Shown here one piece after another: positions 27,201 to 34,920 of a DNA stretch of 64,000 nt (within the stretch, counting starts at the first letter, position 1; each line of letters begins with the position of its first letter). Position numbers and translations under genes: made by a program. Under the pieces are notes generated by a model. It was not told where the DNA came from, did no database searches, and saw only the letters and a list, made by a program, of their open reading frames with translations. Origin of the DNA: Strigops habroptila (taxonomy: Eukaryota > Chordata > Aves > Psittaciformes > Psittacidae); the NCBI RefSeq assembly GCF_004027225.2, contig NC_044288.2:1704719-1768718 (forward strand), written 5' to 3'.

Positions 27201-30200
27201 CTGGGTGGTCTTCTAGTGCCTTACAAACCCTGAGGTCTCCTCCTATTTGTCCCCGTGCAGCACGAGGACGGACCAACCTTGAACTCCGAGAGAAGTTCAT
27301 CTTGCCGGAGGGGGCCTCCCAGGGAATGACGCCGTTCCGATCACGAGGCCGAAGATCAAAACCATCCTCCCGAGCCGCCTCCCCGACACGATCCAGTTCC
27401 AGTGCCAGCCAGAGCAACCACAGCTGTGCTTCCATGCCATCCTCTCCCGCAACTCCGGCCAGCGGAGCCAAGGTGGGTTCACGCGTGAAGCCTTCCTCTT
27501 CCCTCTCCTCTAGAAACCTCCAGACCCGGCGAGATGAGGAGCTGCAGGAGGTGTATGGAGGAGGAGAAGGAAGGTTGGGGCTTGGGCGCTCAGTGGTTAC
27601 TGTGATCTCTAGAAGGTGTTCATGGTGTCTGCAGTGGGATGGGAGGGTGGGATGGTGCAGGACAGGTTTTCAGCCCAAGCTGGGTGCTCGTGGCTCTGCA
27701 GGACGGTCCCTGGCACTCGCTATGCAGCCAAAGGCTCCGGGTCCCCAAGGCTGTTCCACAGCCACGGTGCCTTGCTGGCACGCAGGAAGAAGCCATCACC
27801 CATGGTCTCTCCTTTCCCACCACATCATCCATCCATGCATGTTGTATTTCGTCATCTCTTTGGGTTTTTCCCCTTTAATTTATGTATTCCCATTTGGTTC
27901 TCGTTTCGTTTTAGTGCCATTTTCTCCCATTCCAGATACTTTGCCATTCCTTTTTTTTTTTTCCACTCATTCCCACCTTTCCCCCTCTCCTTGGATTTTC
28001 CATTTCACAGACTCCACACCACTTCTCTCGATGTTATGACAAACCCTGGTTGATAAACAGTAAAGCGGGCACCCCCCTGAGGGGATTCGATTATTCCGAC
28101 TTCCAGCTCCCGAGCGCCGAGGTAGAGTATGGTCTCACAGCCCCAAGGACAGGCCAGCGTGCTGCTCCCATGGAGAATTCCTGCTCCCCTGCCTGTTTTA
28201 GTGCTTTCCTTGTGGTAGAGCAGCGCTTGTTAGCACCGCTACCACGCGGACTGTGAGCAGTTTTCATGGGTTTCTAACTCGGATCGAATCCAACATTGAC
28301 CTTAGGATAAAGCACAGTGGTTTGTAATTCACATTTGCTTGCTTTCGAGCCACGAGAGCCACACTGATCCTCTTGTGCTTTAAAAATTCATCGTTATTAA
28401 TGCTTTTAAGCGTTATAATTATAGCATGACAATCAAAAAGCAGCCGGGTTTGGCTTCCAACAGCTGAAATCCAGCAGCCGAGTTGAGACCTGAGAACCAG
28501 CCACAGCGCATGCCCAGCACCACGCTGCTCCGTGCTTACCCAGTGCTTGTGTTCAGCACCATGTTGAAGCACGTATGGTGTGTCCGGCGCTGTCACCGCC
28601 TCGGTGCTCCCAAGAGGAGGAATTCGGGTTGAGACTTCAGTCTCCTTCCCCTGACCTTGTGATTTGGGGGTGAGGAATACCGGCTTGATCCCGGGGATTC
28701 GCCGAGCGGTGATAACTACGTCTTGCTCCGCGGTGCTTTCACGCAGGAAAAGGAATCCTTTTAAATCATCAGATGGTCAGGAGCACTTCCCTGATTTCCC
28801 TACATTGCCTGCTTGCTGCCTGTTGTAAACTAGGATCCAGGATGAGAATCGAAGTCTCTGGTGATGATAATGGTACCTCTGGAATCACATGTCAATGGGT
28901 TTTAATCGCCAGGCAGCCCATTGCGGCTGCCCCTCTCCCACCACCCGCTCCCCTGCTGCAGCTCCAGTTTCATGGCATTTCAAGGTTTCCAAGTTGCCCA
29001 AAAATCACAGGGGATGAAGGGGAAACTCTCCAGCTGTGCTTTAAGCTCATTGGGAAAATGCCCTCTGGTATTGATGTACATCTATCCCGGAATGCCGCTG
29101 GGCTGGAGCAAGGTGCTGCTCCAAACGCTGGGACACTGCGGGCAGTCGCTTCCCTGTGGCGCTGCCCCAAACCTGGAGCTTTGCTTGGTGTAGAGAAACT
29201 GGAGCTGCCTTTTCCAGACGGATCCAGGTGCCCTTGTCCTGCCGGCACCTTCCCCTTCGCTTCCTTCCACAGTGGCAGGAGCAGAGCTGCCTGTTTGCTG
29301 CTTTCCCATCTGCGTTTGCAACATCTTAAAGGTCAGGAAAAGCACCGTTTCAGGATGTGGCCGAAGTGGATCCACTGTGGTTTGTGTCCCTTTTCCATTG
29401 TTGGTGCCTCACCAGAGTTGTCTGCCCTTGGTGAACGCATGGACCTGCCTGGGGCACTGGGGCAACATCCCTCAATCTCGCAGCATCATGCATCATCCTT
29501 ACAATGGGATGTTTCTCAAGACACTGCTTTATATTTGACCTTCCCAAACAGTCCTGAGCTGCTTAGGTGCTAAAATACCTATTTTTGCAAGATTTCACAT
29601 TCTTTTTGTGGAGCTTTTGAGCCCAGATGATGCCGTCCTCCCCCGGATGGATTGCAGCTTTGCTTTGATTATTTTTTCCAACAAATAGCTGTGCCTTAGC
29701 CTGCAGCTCCAAATTTTCAGGATCCAGGTTTTTCTCTTTTGTATTAACCACTGCTGAAACGACAGCTCATGTTCTCCTTGACCATTAAGATGGGTGTTGT
29801 TAAATGTTGAGTTCTTGCCGAGGTGCTGCCCTCAGGCGTGACCATGGCCTGTCATGGCCCAAGTGCCATCTAAGAGGTGTTTGTGTGTGTGCTTCCTCTC
29901 AAGGTGACCCCCTCTGCAGGCAGTAAGCTGAAGCGACCCACCTTCCACTCCAGCCGCACCTCCCTGGCTGGGGACACCAGTAACAGCTCCTCACCCATCT
30001 CTACAGGTGCCAAAACCAGTTGGGCAGGTAAGTTGGGTGCAAAGGCTGCAAAACTCCTGCTCCTGCTCTTCCTATGTGGTTTCTTAAATTGGCAGAGAAG
30101 TTACTTCATATTTAGGGAGCTGGCGGTGAGCTGGCGAGGCTGATGCCCACCACTGTGTCACTACCTGGGAGAGGAGATCATAGGATCCTAGAATCCCACG

Positions 30201-31573
30201 TTGGAAGAGACCTAAAGGATCATCTGATCCAACCTTTCTAGCCAAAGCATGACCTAGACTAGATTTCCAGCACGCTGTCCAGCTGAACCGTAACAGTGCC
30301 CAGTGCTGGGCATTCACCGCTTCCCTGGGGAGATTATTCCAGTGGCTGGTTGTTCTCTTTGGGAAAAAGTTTCCTCTTGCGTCCAACCAGAATCTCCCCA
30401 GGAGTAACTTGTGCCCATCACCCCACATCTTTTCCATGGAACCCCTTGTCAAAAGGGAGTCTCTATCCTCTTTGTAGCCACCCTTTAAATACTGGAACAT
30501 GGTGACAGGCTCTCCCCTGAGTCTTCTCTTCTCCAGGCTGAACAGACCCAGCTATCTCAGTCTTTCCTACATGGCTCCCAGCCCTTGGACCATCTTTGTG
30601 GCCCTTCTCTAGACCCTCTCCAGCCCATCTACATCTTTGTACTGCAGGGACCAAAACCAAACACATTGCATAGGAGATAACTTCTGGTGTCCTCAACATA
30701 AGGACATGGAGCTGTTGGAGCAAGTCCAGAGGAGGCCACGAGGACGATCAGGGGCTGGAGCACCTCCCATAGAAAGACAGGCTGAGAAAGTTGGGGCTGT
30801 TCAGCCTGGAGAAGAGAAGCTGCGTGGAGACCTCAGAGCAGCTTCCAGTGTCTGAAGGGGGCTACAAGGATGCTGGAGAGGGACCTTCATCAGGGACTGG
30901 AGTGATAGGACAAGGGGTGATGGGTTCAAACTGAAACAGGGGATGTTCAGGTTAGATATAAGGTTCTTCCCCTGTGAGGGTGCTGAGGCGCTGGCACAGG
31001 GTGCCCAGAGAAGCTGTGGCTGCCCCATCCCTGGCAGTGTTCAAGGCCAGGTTGGACACAGGGGCTTGGAGCAACCTGCTCTAGTGGAAGGTGTCCCTGC
31101 CCGTGGCAGGGGGTTGGAACTGGATGAGCTTTAAGCTCCTTTCCAACCCAAACCATTCCATAACTCTATGCTGCAGCAGTTCAGCAGCTCCTTCCTTAAA
31201 TCTTGGGAATGAATCGGTGCTGATGTTGAGCCCCCTGTTTCAGGGGTGCTGGGTGGGATGGGGATGGGGATGGGAATGGGGATGTCTCCTCCTCCTCATG
31301 GCTGTCCCATTTGCAGACCCTAAGAGGACAGCGAGCCGCCCGACCAGCCGCGCCGGGAGCCGCACCGGGAGCCGGGCCAGCAGCCGCCGCGGGAGCGACG
31401 CCTCCGACTTGGACGTGCTGGAGACGCAGTCGGCGTGCTCGGACACCTCGGAGAGCAGCGCGGCCGGCGGGCAGGGCGGGTCGCGCCGCGCCGCCGCCAA
31501 GCCCTCCAAAATCCCCACCATGTCCAAGAAAACCACCACTGCCACCCCGAAAACGCCGGGCCCCAAGAGATAA
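184..31573 (+). CDS. MACF1: MACF1, 3' portion (spectraplakin; 5' part outside window)
   Basis: MACF1 (ACF7) is a giant cytolinker joining F-actin to microtubules; its C-terminal part, seen here, binds microtubules and EB1. I read 43 coding exons: 184-345, 492-662, 1676-1842, 2631-2790, 3387-3713, 4360-4444, 5629-5870, 5996-6202, 6803-6922, 7994-8101, 8446-8664, 9215-9418, 10189-10197, 11272-11503, 12278-12504, 13463-13585, 13691-13792, 14181-14282, 14380-14553, 14660-14815, 14968-15165, 15482-15610, 15929-16102, 16878-17033, 17155-17361, 17495-17614, 17843-18012, 18177-18336, 18963-19157, 19703-19831, 19911-20054, 20153-20341, 20668-20785, 21252-21415, 22552-22714, 23266-23420, 23648-23722, 24378-24395, 26411-26528, 27261-27472, 28011-28121, 29904-30027, 31317-31573. 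Every junction has an AG acceptor and GT donor and the phases sum to one open frame of about 2260 residues with no internal stop. The match to vertebrate MACF1 is from memory and is close throughout. DST is the paralogue, but the neighbouring genes favour MACF1. Confidence 0.97.
717..758. repeat. Near-perfect inverted repeat (18-bp arms, 6-nt loop)
   Basis: In MACF1 intron 2, the arms 717-734 and 741-758 pair at 17 of 18 positions (the only mismatch is 726 with 749) around the loop 735-740. The flanking T-run on the left and A-run on the right extend the symmetry imperfectly. It could be a short palindromic transposon relic or a stable RNA hairpin in the pre-mRNA. Confidence 0.8.
1310..1392. 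repeat. GGAAT/GATAGAAT tandem repeat
   Basis: A low-complexity array of five- to ten-base units (variants of GGAATGGGATAGAAT) in MACF1 intron 2, directly followed by a degraded CR1-like fragment. The units resemble the short ATTCTATG repeats that end CR1 elements, read in reverse, so the array may have grown from a CR1 tail. Confidence 0.75.
1393..1470 (-). mobile_element. Degraded CR1 LINE 3' fragment
   Basis: Pattern ...CCTGAAAGGGGCCTACAA...ATCTAGTCCAACTGCCTGACC resembles the reverse complement of a diverged CR1 3' end. It is short and weak. The rest of intron 2 shows nothing else recognisable. Confidence 0.5.
1843..2630 (+). other. MACF1 intron 3, no feature recognised
   Basis: Unique-looking intron of 788 bp. 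I see no repeat, RNA gene or convincing extra exon. Confidence 0.6.
3030..3215 (-). mobile_element. CR1 LINE fragment
   Basis: Starts with the reversed CR1 terminus (CATAGAGTCATAGAATATC) followed by the typical ...GTTGGAAGGGATCATCGAGTCC... block, in MACF1 intron 4. Orientation is opposite to the gene. The 5' part fades after about 3215. Confidence 0.8.
5245..5545 (-). mobile_element. CR1 LINE fragment
   Basis: In MACF1 intron 6, a reversed CR1 3' region (GATGGGGCAGCCACAGCTTC..., ...CTCACAGGGAAGAGCTTCTG..., ...AGGCTGGACAAGCCC...) ends about 85 bp before the acceptor of exon 5629-5870. The extreme CR1 3' end is missing. Confidence 0.9.
6803..13792 (+). CDS. MACF1: MACF1 rod, exons 9-17 (spectrin repeats and 9-nt microexon)
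   Basis: These exons encode residues 508-955. Boundaries: 6803-6922, 7994-8101, 8446-8664, 9215-9418, 10189-10197, 11272-11503, 12278-12504, 13463-13585, 13691-13792. The protein is again heptad-like with repeat-core Trp residues ([36 protein letters not shown]). Exons 14 and 15 share a codon split 1+2, which here reads GTA (Val); I recall Glu at this place in mammals, so this is a small substitution at a splice junction. No stop or frameshift is seen. Confidence 0.95.
6923..7993 (+). other. MACF1 intron 9, no feature recognised
   Basis: 1.07 kb intron with no recognisable repeat. It ends in a normal pyrimidine-rich acceptor (TTTCTGCAG). Other introns longer than 300 bp in which I also see nothing lie at 3714-4359, 6203-6802, 8102-8445, 8665-9214, 9419-10188, 13793-14180, 15166-15481, 15611-15928, 16103-16877, 18337-18962, 19158-19702, 20342-20667 and 20786-21251. 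Confidence 0.6.
10189..10197 (+). CDS. MACF1: MACF1 9-nt microexon (Ile-Thr-Glu)
   Basis: Between the exon ending at 9418 and the exon starting at 11272, the known protein continues SQST-Q-ITE-FHDK. The codons ATC ACA GAG occur here alone, bounded by ATTGCAG on the left and GTAAGC on the right. Both flanking exons are phase 0, so the microexon is in frame and could be skipped without changing frame. It would be missed by most gene finders. Confidence 0.9.
10198..11271 (+). other. MACF1 intron 13, no feature recognised
   Basis: 1.07 kb intron downstream of the 9-nt microexon. I see no CR1 sequence and no additional exon. Confidence 0.55.
12003..12057 (+). repeat. Short tandem repeat, three copies of a ~17-mer
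   Basis: Three consecutive copies of (A)GAGTGTGTGGGCAAAT in MACF1 intron 14, with one-base differences. The remainder of this intron (11504-12277) is featureless. Confidence 0.85.
12505..13462 (+). other. MACF1 intron 15, no feature recognised
   Basis: 958 bp of apparently unique intron. An open stretch just before the next exon is read-through of the exon frame into the intron, not an extra exon. Confidence 0.55.
14181..21415 (+). CDS. MACF1: MACF1 rod, exons 18-34 (C-terminal spectrin repeats)
   Basis: Seventeen closely spaced exons encode residues 956-1850, the last spectrin repeats before the EF-hands. Several exons begin at the helix A motif of a repeat (HKLE..., AKLEEAL..., FHEAWKKL...) and end at ...HK just before the next. 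Introns are short, many of only 80-200 bp. The exons 20668-20785 and 21252-21415 encode a non-helical Pro/Ser linker ([12 protein letters not shown]) and then the last helix ([12 protein letters not shown]) that leads into the EF-hand pair. The coding potential is strong and unbroken. Confidence 0.95.
21416..22551 (+). other. MACF1 intron 34, no gene seen; short TG runs
   Basis: 1.1 kb, AT-rich in its first half (about 21,580-21,880), with small GTGTGT runs near 21,937 and 22,216. No repeat family or exon is recognised. Confidence 0.5.
22552..23420 (+). CDS. MACF1: MACF1 EF-hand pair (two exons)
   Basis: Exons 22552-22714 and 23266-23420 (codon split 1+2) encode about residues 1851-1956. Two canonical 12-residue calcium loops can be read, [12 protein letters not shown] and [12 protein letters not shown], each with Asp at positions 1, 3 and 5, Gly at 6 and Glu at 12. 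In spectraplakins this pair packs against the adjacent GAR domain. The intron between them holds a CR1 fragment whose end lies about 75 bp from the second exon's acceptor. Confidence 0.96.
22790..23190 (+). mobile_element. CR1 LINE 3' fragment
   Basis: In MACF1 intron 35, same orientation as the gene. It contains the typical ...GTTCAGCCTGAAGAAGAGAAGG..., ...TGAGGGTGCTGAGG... and ...CAACCTGCTCTAGTGG... blocks and a full terminus ending AACCATTCTGTGATTCTATG. Confidence 0.95.
23648..26528 (+). CDS. MACF1: MACF1 GAS2-related (GAR) domain exons
   Basis: Exons 23648-23722, 24378-24395 (optional) and 26411-26528 encode the GAR domain that binds the microtubule lattice. The pattern ...[19 protein letters not shown]... 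followed by [13 protein letters not shown] and [21 protein letters not shown] is diagnostic, with conserved Cys residues (QCKC and DPC) of the fold. The domain is split by an unusually long intron (24396-26410) for this compact part of the gene. Confidence 0.96.
24378..24395 (+). CDS. MACF1: MACF1 18-nt microexon in the GAR domain (FFLGNQ)
   Basis: An 18-nt segment coding Phe-Phe-Leu-Gly-Asn-Gln sits between a TCCGTAG acceptor and a GTACAG donor. The exons before and after it are phase 0 at their facing ends, so inclusion gives ...NKYR-FFLGNQ-FGDS... and skipping gives ...NKYR-FGDS..., both in frame. I recall both versions among spectraplakin isoforms. It is therefore probably an alternatively spliced microexon. 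Confidence 0.85.
24396..26410 (+). other. MACF1 intron 38, long intron within the GAR domain
   Basis: 2 kb, the longest intron in the MACF1 part of the window, directly after the FFLGNQ microexon. I see no CR1. A region near 25,149 resembles an acceptor followed by a short open reading frame but has no matching protein continuation. Confidence 0.55.
27261..31573 (+). CDS. MACF1: MACF1 C-terminal tail (GSR region, SxIP motif, stop)
   Basis: Exons 27261-27472, 28011-28121 (optional), 29904-30027 and 31317-31573 encode a low-complexity Ser/Arg/Gly/Pro tail. The last exon has a run of G-S-R triplets ([16 protein letters not shown]) and then the motif Ser-Lys-Ile-Pro at 31505-31516, an SxIP site of the type bound by EB1 at growing microtubule plus ends. 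The stop TAA is at 31571-31573. In related proteins the Ser/Arg stretch is a target of GSK3 phosphorylation that regulates microtubule binding; this is family knowledge, not visible here. Confidence 0.95.
28011..28121 (+). CDS. MACF1: MACF1 candidate 111-nt cassette exon in the tail
   Basis: Between the exons ending at 27472 and starting at 29904 lies an open 111-nt segment flanked by a TTTCACAG acceptor with a strong upstream pyrimidine tract and a GTAGAG donor. It would add 37 residues (beginning [14 protein letters not shown], then a KAGTPLRG stretch) without changing frame, since both neighbours are phase 0. The peptide looks protein-like (Cys, Trp, aromatic residues), unlike random intron. 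I have a vague memory of a similar segment in spectraplakin isoforms but cannot confirm it. Confidence 0.75.
28122..29903 (+). other. MACF1 intron after the cassette exon, no feature recognised
   Basis: 1.78 kb without recognisable repeats. The downstream exon uses a TCTCAAG acceptor (no C before AG, weak tract), which may favour regulated splicing in this part of the tail. Confidence 0.5.
30178..30665 (-). mobile_element. CR1 LINE fragment, left member of an inverted pair
   Basis: Reversed CR1 (ATCATAGGATCCTAGAATCC..., ...GGAAGAGACCTAAAGGATCATC..., ...TTCTCCAGGCTGAACAGACC..., ...TTGTACTGCAGGGACC) in the last MACF1 intron. Its 5' end abuts a second CR1 of opposite orientation. Confidence 0.85.
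30690..31172 (+). mobile_element. CR1 LINE fragment, right member of an inverted pair
   Basis: Forward CR1 (...GGACATGGAGCTGTTGGAGC..., ...AGACAGGCTGAGAAAGTTGG..., ...GTCCCTGCCCGTGGC...) running to its terminus at about 31,172, 145 bp before the terminal MACF1 exon. Confidence 0.9.
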
Positions 31574-32729
31574 TACTGTACCCGCACCCCTCCCGAGACA
31601 GAGAGAGAGAAAACCCAACCCGTGTCCAGTTTTTAACCCTGCTCCGTACATTGGATGTATATTTATTCTAAATGGGAGAAACTATATTGTTAAAAGTGTA
31701 AAAGAAAGTTGTGTTATGAAGCTGCCTTATTTGGGGGGGTTTGGTTTTTTTTTTGTTGGGTTTTTTTTTTTTTTCTTTTTTTTTTTTCCTTTTTTTTGTA
31801 AGTTACTATTTTCATGTGAATATTTATGTAGATAAAAACTTGCTTCTCGGCGCTCCCTGGTGCGAGGGGGGGGGCTGAAAACCTGAAAGAGGGGGGAGGG
31901 AAAAAAGAGAAAAAAAAAAAGTAAAAAAGAAAAAAAAAAAAGGAAGCAAAACAAAGGTCAAGATGTGAAAGTGTAAAGAAAACCGAACCTATAAATAGGA
32001 TTTCTGCGCGGTGCAGGGTGCGAACCTGCTTTATCTTTTAGGATTGTTTCCTAAATGCATCTTTATAAACGTAACTTGCTGTCTCAGCAAGGTAAATTAT
32101 ATTTAAAAGCAAAGACCTGAATCCTGCAGTGTTCAAGGAACTCTCTTTTTTGTAAATCACAGATACCTCAACCGCAGACACGTGAGGTGAGGGGACGTGG
32201 GGCTTCTGTTTCCATTCTTTTTTACAGCTGATGTGGTTTTACCTGAAGGAAGCGGGGTTTGACCTGACACAATTTGCACACGCGGCAGCGAAGGTGGTGG
32301 CGATTCGCTGGCCTCAGAATACTGTCCCGGCTACTTCACTTCTAAAGAACAAAGGAGTAAATGGGGGGTTTGGGGAGGGGGTTCACACTGAAGCTGCCCA
32401 GAGGAAAGCACGGGGTAGGGCTGCAGGTCTGGATCACTCAGACACATCCCTGGGCAGTGGCGGGTCCTACAGATTAGAGGATTCTCCTGGATTGATGGGA
32501 CCGACCCACGGTGTTCACTATTTATCTGCATCTCTTTGGGGTTGGTTTTTTTTTTTTCCTATTTATTATTTAACTGGTCATTCCACTTCCAACCAGGCTG
32601 AGATTGATGCGACCTCTGCTCCTAGGAGAAATCTGGACTTACACGCACAGTTGCTTGTCCTTGAAACGAGTCTCACCAGCACACTTGCTACGAGTCCTGT
32701 CTGGCTTTTGTACGCTCCTTTTTCTTTGT

Positions 32730-32735
32730 AATAAA
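32730..32735 (+). promoter_or_regulatory. MACF1: Polyadenylation signal AATAAA, MACF1 (proximal)
   Basis: Canonical AATAAA hexamer 1157 nt after the MACF1 stop codon. A second identical hexamer lies at 32936-32941, so two alternative 3' ends are possible; I cannot tell which is used. Confidence 0.6.
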
Positions 32736-32935
32736 ATCAAACTGACCAAGTGACCAGGAGACGGGCCGGGGCAGGGGCTCTCCGAGCTCCTCTATTTATT
32801 AACCACTGTTCCTCTCCGGCTCCGACCGTGTTGCTGTGTGATTCTCTCAATTGGTTTAAATTGAGGCAAAACTGAAGCTCTACCAATGAATTGTTTAAAA
32901 ACCAGACACATTTTTGTATTAAAATTGCTTGCGGT

Positions 32936-32941
32936 AATAAA
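32936..32941 (+). promoter_or_regulatory. MACF1: Polyadenylation signal AATAAA, MACF1 (distal)
   Basis: Second canonical hexamer, followed within 40 nt by a GT-rich stretch (tgttggatttgtgagtgtg) that resembles a downstream cleavage-stimulation element. This makes it the better candidate for the main MACF1 3' end. Confidence 0.65.
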
Positions 32942-33097
32942 TGATCTTGCCTCCTACTTTATTCCACAGTGTTGGATTTGTGAGTGTGAGAGCTGGAGCT
33001 GCTCATCCCCTGCAGGGAGGCCATGGCTGAGCCCACCGTGGGGGTCTGCACACAGGTTTCCTTGCAGAACAGAGCCAGGAAGCCCAAAATTCAAAGG

Positions 33098-33848
33098 CCC
33101 AGGTGGGTGGGTGCTTGCTGGTGAGGGTGCTCGCTGGTGTGGGTACCCACTGGGGATGGAGGGTGCTTGTTGGAGTGGGTGTTTGCCAGTGAGAGTGTCT
33201 GGTGCAGTGGGTGTGTGGCGGGGTTGGTGTGGTGGGTGCTTCGCGAGGTCAGTGTCTGTGGATGTGGGTGCACAGGGTGAGGACCCGTTGTGGGATGAGT
33301 GCTGCTGAAGTGGGTGTCTATGAGAGTGTATGGAGTGGTTGGGTGCCCATGGGTTTGAGGATCCATAGAGGTGAATGACCATGGTTTGAGTGCCAATGAT
33401 GGTGGGTGCCCATGGATTTGGGTGTCTATGAGAGCGAGCATCCCTTGGTAAGGGTGCTCATATGTGTGGGCGTTCATGGGTTTGGGTGCCTATGGATTTG
33501 GGTGCCTACAAGAGTGTGCATCCCTTGGTAAGGGTGCCCATATGTATGGGTGTTCATGGCTTTGGGTGCCCATGGAGGTGAGTCATGGGAGAATGCCCAT
33601 GGTTTGTGTGTCAGTGAGAGTGGCTGCCCATGGGTTTGGGTGCCCACGAGGGTGAGCATCCACATAGGGATGGGTGCCCATCGGTTTGGGTGCCCATGGA
33701 GGCAAGCATTCCTAGGGATGGGCGCCCTTTGTTTTGGGTGCCCACGGGGGTGAGCATCCCTTGGGATGGGTGCCCATAGGTTTGGTTGGGTACCCGTGGG
33801 TTTGGGTGCCTGTGAGGGTGAGCACCCTCAGGGGTGGCTGCCCACGGG
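33098..33848 (+). repeat. Degenerate minisatellite between MACF1 and BMP8A
   Basis: About 750 bp built from degenerate units of roughly 45-50 bp around GGTTTGGGTGCCCATG and GGGTGAGCATCCCTTGG, with a smaller half-unit periodicity. It ends at the BMP8A CpG island. Long open frames on both strands inside it are a side effect of the repeat. Confidence 0.85.
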
Positions 33849-33849
33849 T

Positions 33850-34920
33850 TCGGTGCCCAGCGCTGCGCCCCGGGGCCGCCGGGCGGGGAGGGCCGGGGCG
33901 TCCCAGAGCCGGGGCCGGGGCGGTGCCGCCGGAGGGACCGTCCCTTTCCCTCGCCCCGCCGGGGCGGGCCGGGACCGTGCCCGTGCCCGGGGCCGCACCG
34001 CGCGGGGTGGGGGGTGGGGGGGCCGGCCCGGCGGCGCGATGGGGCCGGGGCGCGGGGCGGCGGGCCGGGGTCCGGTGCGGGCGCTGTGGCTGCTCTGTGC
34101 CGTGGCCGCGCTGTGCCAGCTGGGCAGCGGCAGCGTCCTCCGCCGCCGCCTCCACGCCGCCGGTTTCCTGCAGCGGCGGCTGAGCGGCGGCGAGCGGCGG
34201 GACGTGCAGCGGGAGATCCTGGCCGTGCTGGGGCTGCCGGGCCGGCCGCGGCCGCGGAACCCCCCCGCCGCCCGCGGCCCCGCCGCCGCCGCGCCGCTCT
34301 TCATGCTCGACCTGTACCACGCCGTAGCCGGCGAGGAGGAGGCGGAGGAGGAGGAGGAGGAGGCTGCGGTGTCGCGGCCGGTGCTCACCGGGCTCAGCAC
34401 CCAGAGCCCCCCGCCCGGCAGCGTCGTCAGCCGCGCCGACACCGTGGTCAGCCTCGTCAACGTGGGTGAGCGGCTCCGAGGGCACCGGGAGCACCGGGGG
34501 GGACCGCGGAGTGCGGGCAGGATCCAAGCGGCTTTGCTGGGACCGGGGCGCACCGGAGGGACCGGAGCCTGCAAAGGCACCGGGATGCTCGAGGAGGACC
34601 GGGGCGTACGGACGGACCGGGGGGGGGGACCAAAGCAGACCAGAGCGCACGGATAGGACCGGAGTCTGAGGGGGGACCGGGAGGACGAGGCAGGACCCGG
34701 GGTGGAGGCGGCGGCCGAGCCCCGCACAGCGACGGGGAGGCACCGGGAGGTACCGGCGGGACACGGCGCACGGGGCGGCGGCGGCGGCACCGTCGGGGCT
34801 GGGCACGGCACGGAGCGCTCCAGCCAGGGCTGAGCCGAGCCCGACCCAGACCCCGCGGAGCAAACCTCGTTCTGCGGCCGCGGGAGGGTTCCGGGGCTGG
34901 CGAACCGACGGCTCCGAGCG
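33850..34920 (+). promoter_or_regulatory. BMP8A: CpG island, presumed BMP8A promoter and first exon
   Basis: A sharp rise in GC and CpG density starts just upstream of the BMP8A ATG and covers exon 1 and the first 450 bp of intron 1. It contains GC-box-like runs (GGGGCGGG near 33,960) and no obvious TATA box, as expected for a CpG-island promoter. The transcription start is not determinable by eye. Confidence 0.75.

Larger units (their letters stand above)
31574..32960 (+). other. MACF1: MACF1 3' UTR
   Basis: The sequence after the MACF1 stop is AT-rich and non-coding. It contains a long T-rich block (31743-31797), an A-rich block (31901-31942) about 100 nt downstream, and two AATAAA signals (32730-32735 and 32936-32941), giving a UTR of about 1.2 or 1.4 kb. 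No other gene is visible before the minisatellite at about 33.1 kb. Confidence 0.8.

Noticed and set aside
27137-28039. 300-codon open frame on + near the MACF1 tail
   Set aside because: It merges the real exon 27261-27472 with read-through into both flanking introns; splice sites and protein similarity define the exon precisely.
33098-33848. Regularly spaced repeats resembling a CRISPR array
   Set aside because: Eukaryotic context, degenerate units of variable spacing, no unique spacers; it is a minisatellite.
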